A program made the position numbers and the translations under genes. The notes beneath the pieces are model-generated. The model was given only the letters and a program-made list of their open reading frames with translations. It was not told the origin of the DNA and made no database searches. DNA of 64,000 nt. Origin: Hoylesella buccalis ATCC 35310 (GTDB lineage: Bacteria > Bacteroidota > Bacteroidia > Bacteroidales > Bacteroidaceae). Of the stretch, positions 27,674 through 34,157 are shown one piece after another. The stretch's first letter is position 1. Every line of letters begins with the position of its first letter. The stretch is taken from positions 1,674,001-1,738,000 of the forward strand of contig NZ_CP102287.1 of NCBI RefSeq assembly GCF_025151385.1, in the 5' to 3' direction.

Positions 27674-28795
27674 TTAAATGGAATTGTTCAGCAGAAGATC
27701 ACCACAGTTCTGGTACACCTCATCAAAGATTTCGCGACAGCGCTTCTCGCTCATCTTTATCTTGGAGCCTACTGCAAGGAAGTCCTGGAGTGTAGGGTAG
27801 CCGGTGTTGTTGACAGATGTGGCATGCTGTCCATTATAACCCTCCGTGCAAAGCGTCAGGTCATATGCTGGTGCAAGATGCCATACGTATTTCCCATTTG
27901 TCTCCTTACGAACCAGGAAACTGAAGTTCTTGCAATGGTCATCCTTGTTGTCGGTAAGATAGTTGAACACCATACGGCGATACATCTCTTCAACATACTT
28001 TGCATCCTGGGTAAGATAACCAGTCAATGCCAACAAGTTGCTATAGTCGAGTACTGGATTTGAGAGCGAGAGACAAAGCAAGCCTCCTGCTGTTGCAGTA
28101 TGTATGCGTTCGCCTTCTGCTGACAGATCAAAGCGTCTCGTGGTGAAGTATTTGCCATTGGTTAGTTTGAAATCCGGCACATCAATACCACAACTGCGAG
28201 CAACCTCGTTATAATGATATTCATTCCTACCCATATCCTTAGAATCGTAGGTATGTCGGAACTTGACAAGCCAATGTCCTTCTGCGTCCGAGAAAACAGC
28301 TTTCGGACGACAACCTCCACTGTTACCACTGTTGTAGAGCAAAAGACCAGCATCTGTATCTTGCTGTTCTTTGAGCACTTCTAATGCCTTCTCCTGAAGA
28401 AGGTCGAAGTCAGAGATTTCATTTTCTTTACCGATAATCGTCTCTGGCTGATACGTCAAAGCCCCCATACCGCTACCACCTACAATGCTCAATCGGTCGA
28501 TGACAGAAAGTTTTCTGTCATCAATACCTTCGCGAAGGAGAACTTTGTGCAGCAAGTATCGCCCGTAACCATCAGGAAGGCTATCCTCGAATATGCCGAA
28601 GTTGCCGTAAAGCGGTGTTGGATTTGCAAGGAACAGTCCTGGCTTCAAAGGCAACTCCAAAGGGGATATGCTGAATCCTTCGGCAAGCCAACGAGGATTG
28701 TATTCAAATGCCAGTCGCTTGTCATCGGGTGTAAGCGATATTACGCCTACTGTCTCATTGTGATATTTTACGGTCAGTCGATCTATCTTCTTCAT
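27674..28795 (-). CDS. hipA: HipA-family serine/threonine kinase toxin
   Basis: 373-residue HipA-like kinase. The N-terminal subdomain (about 1-110) is typical (LPLKPGLF...GIFEDSLPDGYGR). The nucleotide-binding loop is around SGNSGGCRPKAVF (156-168), with the ATP-site lysine K178 in WLVKF, the catalytic segment TDNKDDHCKNFSF (281-293), and the metal-binding Asp in LAPAYDLTLC (D312). Known HipA kinases phosphorylate glutamyl-tRNA synthetase and induce dormancy; the target here is unknown. The length is shorter than E. coli HipA (440). It overlaps the upstream HipB-like gene by 4 bp. Confidence 0.9.
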   Translation of the reverse strand: MKKIDRLTVKYHNETVGVISLTPDDKRLAFEYNPRWLAEGFSISPLELPLKPGLFLANPTPLYGNFGIFEDSLPDGYGRYLLHKVLLREGIDDRKLSVIDRLSIVGGSGMGALTYQPETIIGKENEISDFDLLQEKALEVLKEQQDTDAGLLLYNSGNSGGCRPKAVFSDAEGHWLVKFRHTYDSKDMGRNEYHYNEVARSCGIDVPDFKLTNGKYFTTRRFDLSAEGERIHTATAGGLLCLSLSNPVLDYSNLLALTGYLTQDAKYVEEMYRRMVFNYLTDNKDDHCKNFSFLVRKETNGKYVWHLAPAYDLTLCTEGYNGQHATSVNNTGYPTLQDFLAVGSKIKMSEKRCREIFDEVYQNCGDLLLNNSI

Positions 28796-29121
28796 GCCTT
28801 ATGTGCTCTTGTCTTACCACTATTCTTACGTATCTGAGTCAACTCCTCCATAGTGGAATATTTTGGCTCAGCAAAGATGTTTTTGACTTCTGTAGTATAT
28901 TCCAATGCCATGGCAATGCCAATGAGATTCTTGAGCGAGATAAGTCCTTTCTGCTCAAACCTCACGATGTTGCTTACTGCCACATTAGCTTTCTCTGCCA
29001 CTTGTTCACGTGTCAGATTCTTCTCTATTCTTCGTTTTCTGAAGTCATTAGCCATAGCCTTGGCAATGTCATCCGCATTATCAAGCGTATAGTTCTCTAA
29101 TACTGATAATATATTGTTCAT
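28792..29121 (-). CDS. HipB-like helix-turn-helix antitoxin
   Basis: 109 residues with an Xre-type HTH (RRIEKNLTREQVAEKANVAVSNIVRFEQKG, about residues 30-59) and a basic C-terminal tail (IRKNSGKTRAHKA). It pairs with the HipA-like kinase through a 4-bp ATGA overlap, the standard antitoxin-first order. It would neutralise the kinase and repress the operon. A small palindrome GATATTTTATC (29130-29140) lies just upstream of the start and may be an operator; this is a weak guess. Confidence 0.87.
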   Translation of the reverse strand: MNNILSVLENYTLDNADDIAKAMANDFRKRRIEKNLTREQVAEKANVAVSNIVRFEQKGLISLKNLIGIAMALEYTTEVKNIFAEPKYSTMEELTQIRKNSGKTRAHKA

Positions 29122-29317
29122 AAAATTGAGATATTTTATCTTAATAATAATATGTTATCAATTGCAATGTTACTACTTTTATTTTAAATAACCTCGTTTC
29201 TAAATAGAAAAACGGTCTTAGACGCAATAATTTAACAGTATTTCTCTGTTCTGCAATTCATAACTATCTGATCTACCATGAAACGGCCTAGATTCTCTCT
29301 TTACCATATATCTCTTA

Positions 29318-30344
29318 ACCCGTTGGCGGAATTAATTTAGTGCATACTTAATTTTGCCAAAGGGCTTGTTGTTAATGAAGTTTACATATTGCAGAAAGGT
29401 CAGTGCACTAATTTTGCCAATGATTCTTACAAACAAACCATTCGTTATTTTCGCATAATTTCTGATGACCAAGAACTGGTCTGTAAGTTGTGAGAATAGT
29501 GTTTCAATCCTTTTTCTTGCCTTTGCAAACGGAATGAATGTCGGTTTCCAGTCCTTTTGGTTGTGCCGATACGGACACTCCAGTCTTATGTGTGCAGTTT
29601 CGAACAAGTCAAGCTGTACGTCAGCTCCAACATATCCCTTGTCGCCATAGATGCTACAGTCGTGATAAGTATGTTTTACATCTTTCATATAACGGAGGTC
29701 AGCCATACTTGCCTTTGACAGATCGTAGGAATGGATAACTCCGCTTAAGCCACAGAGAGCGTGTAACTTATAGCCAAAATAGTATGTATTCTGCGAAGCA
29801 CAAAGCCGAAGTCGGGAGCTTGCGAGAAATCGCCAGTACGTCCCATCTTACAACGTTTTCCTCTTGCTACCCTACAGACCTCTATTGGCTTGGAGTCAAC
29901 AAAGAACTGTTCCTCTCCGCCATCCATTTCCATGGCTATCCTCTTGCGCAGTTCCTCACACAAGCCAGCTGTTTTCTTTCTACGGTCATTGAATTGTCTC
30001 CTTGATATGAGATTGGGAATGCTGTCCTTGTACTCTTGCAGTTTATAGTCGAACAGCCACTTCTCGCTATCAATGCTCTCTGCCTCTGCCGTCAGGGATA
30101 ATGCCACCACTTCCAAGTCCGAAAACTTAGGAACAGGACCACGACGTGGAACATTACCCGATTCATTGACGAGAATTTCAGAGAATTGCTTGCATATCTC
30201 AAGTATTTTGACGAATTTTGTATAAAGGTTGTGCATACGATGGTTTGAACTTAACGTTTTGAATACTACTAAGTTACTAAAAATAAACGATATGTGCAAC
30301 TTTTTGCTCATATTTATCAACTTCAATTAATTTCGCCAACGGGT
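29318..30344 (-). mobile_element. IS982-family element with a frameshifted transposase
   Basis: 1027-bp element bounded by inverted repeats of about 23 bp: ACCCGTTGGCGGAATTAATT on the left, and ACCCGTTGGCGAAATTAATT as the complement of the right end. No target duplication can be recognised (left flank tctctta, right flank atagaat). Its right end cuts into sequence before an ABC transporter gene. Confidence 0.88.
29332..30326 (-). pseudogene. IS982-family transposase, single frameshift
   Basis: The two halves together make one DDE transposase: first half with FFVDSKPIEVCR (catalytic D), second half with SIYGDKGYVGAD (D) and AKARKRIETLFSQL (E). The frame breaks near 29801-29804. One T appears missing in the run that should read GGC TTT TGT GCT, after which the downstream frame continues with YYFGYKLHALCGLSGV. 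All other parts are intact, so inactivation is recent or a homopolymer sequencing error. The true start may be MHNLYTKFVKIL, 30 codons inside. Confidence 0.87.
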
Positions 30345-30430
30345 ATAGAATATCAAATAGTTCTAAAGGAGAGCTACAGGATTATATTAAATCATTTAAA
30401 TAAGAATAATTTTAAAAGAAAGTGTTGATT

Positions 30431-31333
30431 ATGAATATACTTGAAACTAGCCATCTCACTTTTAACTACAGAAATCATTCTGTATTAGAAGACATTAACT
30501 TGAAGATTCCAGAAGGTTCCATTTATGGATACTTAGGCAAAAATGGAGAGGGTAAATCAACAACGATAAAGATACTTTTAGGATTGGAGCAAACTAAAAT
30601 AAATACGGTATTTTTCAATAAAAAAGAATTTCATTCCAACAGATTGCATATCCTTCAAAATATAGGATGCTTGATTGAACATCCATTCTTCTATGCAGAT
30701 TTGAGTGCCTATGAGAATCTAAACTATTTGGATATACTATATCATTGTGGACAAAAACGCATTCAAGAGGTTCTAGAGCTTGTGAATTTGACTAAAGATA
30801 AAGACAAAAAAGTTAGAAAATATTCTACAGGAATGAAACAACGCTTGGGAATTGCGATGGCAATGTTTCATAATCCTAAATTACTCATTCTTGACGAACC
30901 ACTCAATGGACTAGATCCTCAAGGTGTTTTTGAAATGAGAGAGCTAATGCTCAAACTTAAAAGTAAAGGAAAAACCATTTTCATTTCAGGACATATCTTA
31001 GCTGAAATGGAGAAAATATGCACACACATCGGAATATTAAATAATAAAAAATTATTGTTTCAAGGAGAAATTAATAGTCTACTCAATCAGAAAAAGCAAT
31101 CTTATTTAATACATACGGACCAACCGGAACGATGCATGAAGATATGTAAAGAACACTTGATTCCCACAAAAAGGATCTCTGATGGAACGCTTATTATAGA
31201 AATAGAGCAAGATGGTTCCTTTGACAGTTTTAAAAAATTAATGCAACAAAACCACATTCAAATTTTATTTGCAGATACATACCAAGAAAATTTGGAGTCT
31301 GTATTCCTTCATCTAATAAAAACCGACTTATGA
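30431..31333 (+). CDS. ABC transporter ATP-binding protein (bacitracin/lantibiotic-export type)
   Basis: 300-residue ATPase. The ATG at 30431 is preferred to the GTG at 30422. Motifs are Walker A GKNGEGKST, the Q-loop region, the signature YSTGMKQRLGIAM, Walker B LLILDEPLNGLDP and a switch His in ISGHILAEME. The BcrA-like architecture, with an extra C-terminal region of about 80 residues, fits self-immunity or peptide-export ABC systems. The next gene overlaps by 4 bp and encodes the membrane subunit. Base composition is strikingly AT-rich compared with the housekeeping region, suggesting acquisition. Confidence 0.9.
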   Translation: MNILETSHLTFNYRNHSVLEDINLKIPEGSIYGYLGKNGEGKSTTIKILLGLEQTKINTVFFNKKEFHSNRLHILQNIGCLIEHPFFYADLSAYENLNYLDILYHCGQKRIQEVLELVNLTKDKDKKVRKYSTGMKQRLGIAMAMFHNPKLLILDEPLNGLDPQGVFEMRELMLKLKSKGKTIFISGHILAEMEKICTHIGILNNKKLLFQGEINSLLNQKKQSYLIHTDQPERCMKICKEHLIPTKRISDGTLIIEIEQDGSFDSFKKLMQQNHIQILFADTYQENLESVFLHLIKTDL

Positions 31334-32106
31334 AACCTATATCGTTCTTTACTATTCTTAAAAGTGAACACTATAAATTAAGATTTAATATTGCCATTTG
31401 GCTTTTCTTGCTATTTCCTTTGTTCATGACTTTATGCGTCGATATATATGTTTTGCATAAACATGCTGATGATATCTATAATCCGGCAATAACTATTGAT
31501 TATAATCCTTGGGTATGGGTGTTGGGTAGATACATCTTCGACTTCTATGCTCTGCTTTATCCAATTCTTGCAGCCATTTTGAGTTATTCTTTATGCGATG
31601 TAGAATATAAGAATTATGGATTTAGACTTCTTTTTACAAGACCAATTAGCAAGCTGACAATTTATTCGAGCAAAATAGTCTTCCTTTTAGAGATTAACTT
31701 TATTTCTTTCCTTATAGGTTATCTTGCTTTCCTCCTGTCTGGTTTTGCTCTGGATAAGTTATTACCTGGATATGAATTCTCCAGTTATAATGTTAATAAC
31801 CTAATAGCTTCTTATTTTTCGTATTTGTTTATAGCACTTTCTGCTGTTTCATTTATACAATATTATCTTAGTTTGATTTTTAAGAGTTTTGTTTTACCTA
31901 TTGGGTTTGCTAGCCTCATGACGATTTTTTGTATTATTGCTCAAAATAAAGATTATATCTACCTTATACCCTATAGTACAGTGTGGAGATTAAACTATTG
32001 TTTTTATAGCGGGATAATAAACTTTTCGAAAGGCGAATATGTAAACATAGCCTATGCGCTATTCTTTGTCGTTATCTCATTTTTTGTATTTATAAGGAAA
32101 AAATAA
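31330..32106 (+). CDS. ABC-2-type transporter permease
   Basis: 258-residue membrane protein with about six hydrophobic segments (for example IAIWLFLLFPLFMTLCVDIYVL and IVFLLEINFISFLIGYLAFLL) and a basic C-terminus (FIRKK). It overlaps the ATPase gene by 4 bp and is equally AT-rich. Together they form a two-component exporter resembling BcrAB or lantibiotic-immunity transporters. No biosynthetic gene is visible beside it; the region upstream is cut by the IS982 element. Confidence 0.82.
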   Translation: MKPISFFTILKSEHYKLRFNIAIWLFLLFPLFMTLCVDIYVLHKHADDIYNPAITIDYNPWVWVLGRYIFDFYALLYPILAAILSYSLCDVEYKNYGFRLLFTRPISKLTIYSSKIVFLLEINFISFLIGYLAFLLSGFALDKLLPGYEFSSYNVNNLIASYFSYLFIALSAVSFIQYYLSLIFKSFVLPIGFASLMTIFCIIAQNKDYIYLIPYSTVWRLNYCFYSGIINFSKGEYVNIAYALFFVVISFFVFIRKK

Positions 32107-32255
32107 AAGATACCCTTCGGTGAAAAAATCAAATAATTAATTAGGTTCTACTAATCAACTATAACTATCTGACAATTAACTATTTATGTTGTATAAAATT
32201 TGGTCAATTCGCCCAAAATGACTACCTTTGGATGTTAAAACATTCAAGAATCGAG

Positions 32256-32399
32256 ATGAAATACTACTCACAATATCGAAGTCACGACCTGTTTGAACTT
32301 CAGGAGTCACTTTTGGGATTGAGCAAATCCAATTATTGGGTCAAGCTGGCCGACCTTGGCAACACGCTGCGACTTGGTGCTGAAATCGAACAGGAATAA
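32256..32399 (+). pseudogene. IS5-type transposase N-terminal fragment
   Basis: A 47-codon frame starting MKYYSQYRSHDLFELQESLL and containing SKSNYWVKLADLGNTLR resembles the start of IS5-group transposases (SKSNYWVxLADxL). It ends after EIEQE with a stop, and no later part of the enzyme follows. It has its own TAnnTTTG-like element (TACCTTTG at 32223-32230). Confidence 0.6.
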
Positions 32400-32460
32400 A
32401 GGTTGCAGTAATAAGACAGCTATTCAGCTGTAGAAATCAAATAGTATTGTACGTACTAAA

Positions 32461-32610
32461 CCCAAATCGGTCATTAGAGATTTTTCGTGCAAAAAGTCAG
32501 ATTATAGCAGGCTGTTCCATCGTTATAGCATCTATATACTAACACAATATGCATCTTTCACTCTATTTCAAGACAAAATGAAAGCAAAATTTTCTAATGA
32601 CCGATTTGGG
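32461..32610. mobile_element. 150-bp MITE-like element
   Basis: Perfect 18-bp terminal inverted repeats: CCCAAATCGGTCATTAGA at 32461-32478 and its complement at 32593-32610. It is flanked by a 5-bp direct repeat CTAAA (32456-32460 and 32611-32615). It has no coding capacity. Size, ends and target duplication fit a non-autonomous miniature inverted-repeat transposable element; the mobilising transposase is not identified. Confidence 0.75.
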
Positions 32611-32628
32611 CTAAATGGTATTGAAAAC

Positions 32629-32675
32629 CCAAAAACATATCGTCTAGAGCGATGCTCTGGACGATATGTTTTTGG
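32629..32675. terminator. Long hairpin, terminator-like
   Basis: Arms of 21 nt (32629-32649 and 32655-32675) with a single G-U pair: CCAAAAACATATCGTC... pairs with ...GACGATATGTTTTTGG. It is followed by a T-rich cctttta. Located 14 bp after the MITE-like element. Confidence 0.55.
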
Positions 32676-32746
32676 CCTTTTACTCAGCGTCTCCCTTATA
32701 TCGTTTTCCAACAATGTTAGGAAGTGTACTGTTTTCTTGCATCTGA

Positions 32747-32933
32747 GCACGATTATTCGCCGTACTCATCAACTCGTCATCACAGTTTAGCTAACACTCT
32801 AAGAAAAGGATCGCTGTGAGTGATTACGCGTTAATTCATTTTCATGGTGAAGCCACCACCTGGAGCCAGATGCACGGTGAGCTGTTTGTTGGATGGGATG
32901 CTGATGGTTTTCTTCACATAATCTTGCGCGAAC
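32747..32933. repeat. 187-bp duplication of the GH97 3' region (copy A)
   Basis: About 96% identical (8 mismatches) to 36778-36964, in the same orientation. The two copies flank nrdB and nrdA. Confidence 0.92.
32831..32933 (-). pseudogene. C-terminal fragment of a GH97 gene
   Basis: Minus-strand codons reproduce the last 33 residues of the GH97 protein at 36862-38841 (FAQDYVKKTI...PGGGFTMKMN) with one substitution (Ser for Cys), followed by the stop. Everything upstream of the Phe codon is unrelated, so this is a broken 3' end. Confidence 0.88.
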
Positions 32934-32995
32934 GAATTTGTGATATTGCAACGTCCACCACCAACAACGGCAATACTGAGCATGTTTATTCGCAC

Positions 32996-33931
32996 TTATA
33001 GGTCGTCTTCAATGGCTGTACTCTTAGCGTATGCCGTACTTTTTGCCTCAAAGAAGTCGGTCTTTACCATGTTCGGGTCTGAATATTGCGCTACCCATTT
33101 CATATCTTCAGGTTCTTTTTGATTGTCCTCATACAGATAATCAAAGCCCAAACTATGCCAACGCAGGTTGCCCAGATAATGAATGTAGTCTGTAACCATT
33201 TGCGCATTGAGCCCTTGAATGTCGTTTCCAATCACATATTGTCCCCATGCAATCTCCTGACGAACGCCCTCTCGCATCATCTCTTCGTACACTTTCACCT
33301 TTTCGGGCGTAAACATTTCGGGCTCTTCTTTTTTCAATTCTTTGATAATGTTTCTGAACAACCACAGGTGAGTGTTCTCGTCACGGTTGATGTAGCGTAT
33401 CTCTTGCGCCGACCCAGACATCTTTCCGTTGCGACTGAGATTGTAGAAAAACATAAAACCACTGTAAAAGTAGATGCCTTCCAAGATGAAATTGGCAATA
33501 CAGGTCTTCATCAGTGCATACAAATCTTGCTTTTCATGAAACTCATTATAGCAATTTCCGATGAAGGTGTTGCGCCTTAACAGATGCTCATCTGTTTTCC
33601 ATTGATACAGAATGTCATTGCGTTGCTCGGGGCTGCATATCGTGTCGAGCATGTAACTGTAACTCTGACTGTGCACGCACTCTTGAAAAGCCTGTATGTG
33701 CAGGCATAGGTTTACCTCGTTGGCTGTGATGTATTCGCACAGCGAAGGCAGGTTGTTGCTTTGCAGGGAGTCAAGAAAAACCAAGAAACTCAATATCTTG
33801 TCGTAGGCAGTGCGCTCGGCTTTGTCCAGTCGTGGATAGTCTTTTGTGTCTTGGGTGAGGTTGATTTCTTCAGGAATCCAAAAGTTGTTCATGGCTTGCC
33901 TGTACCAGTCGCTTGCCCATTGGTATTTCAT
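32996..33931 (-). CDS. nrdB: Class Ia ribonucleotide reductase small subunit (N-terminal frameshift)
   Basis: Beta subunit that holds the diiron-tyrosyl radical cofactor for deoxyribonucleotide synthesis. The 311-residue frame starts at MKYQWASDW and includes iron-ligand/radical regions such as TAYDKILSFLVFLDSLQ, QAFQECVHSQSYSYML and DENTHLWLFRNI, ending AKSTAIEDDL. The expected first ~36 residues are encoded upstream in another frame: from ATG at 34038, NSLFNPNGDTDLRLRR is followed out of frame by IGGNTTNLNDFNN. One base is missing between 33971 and 33972 (AGAAGGAGATT where AGAAGGATGATT is expected). Either the gene is damaged or truncated, or this is a sequence error. Confidence 0.9.
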   Translation of the reverse strand: MKYQWASDWYRQAMNNFWIPEEINLTQDTKDYPRLDKAERTAYDKILSFLVFLDSLQSNNLPSLCEYITANEVNLCLHIQAFQECVHSQSYSYMLDTICSPEQRNDILYQWKTDEHLLRRNTFIGNCYNEFHEKQDLYALMKTCIANFILEGIYFYSGFMFFYNLSRNGKMSGSAQEIRYINRDENTHLWLFRNIIKELKKEEPEMFTPEKVKVYEEMMREGVRQEIAWGQYVIGNDIQGLNAQMVTDYIHYLGNLRWHSLGFDYLYEDNQKEPEDMKWVAQYSDPNMVKTDFFEAKSTAYAKSTAIEDDL

Positions 33932-34045
33932 GTTGTTGAAATCATTGAGGTTGGTGGTGTTTCCCCCAATCTCCTTCTCAATCGTAGGTCTGTATCTCCG
34001 TTTGGATTGAATAGCGAATTGCGCTTTAATTGTGTCATGTTTTTT

Positions 34046-34110
34046 AGTTTATGAGTTTTTAAGTTTATGAGTTTACGAGTTGATAGTTTACAAGTTTACG
34101 AGTTGATAGT
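34046..34110. repeat. Tandem AGTTTA-rich repeats between nrdB and nrdA
   Basis: Successive variants of the unit GTTTAYRAGTT: tttatgagttt, aagtttatgagtt, tacgagttgatag, then tacaagtt and tacgagttgatag again. The 15-mer GTTTACGAGTTGATA occurs twice. It fills most of the 119-bp gap between the nrdB start and the nrdA stop. Confidence 0.8.
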
Positions 34111-34157
34111 CTGTTTTTTACCTCATCAACTTGTTATCACATCAATCTTTATCGGTC

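Larger units (their letters stand above)
32107..32995. other. Gene-free mobile-DNA gap between ABC exporter and nrdB
   Basis: Holds, in order: the IS5-type fragment, a 150-bp MITE-like element, a large hairpin, and a 187-bp duplicate of the GH97 3' region. No intact gene is seen. Confidence 0.7.

Noticed and set aside
29309..30353. Target duplication for the IS982 element
   Set aside because: Flanks tctctta and atagaat share no convincing direct repeat; left unassigned.
24229..32995. Integrated conjugative or phage element at tRNA-Met
   Set aside because: No integrase, mobilisation or phage structural gene, and no second copy of the tRNA 3' end in the window.
34046..34110. CRISPR-like repeat array
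   Set aside because: Units are short, degenerate and directly abutting without unique spacers; no cas genes anywhere in the window.
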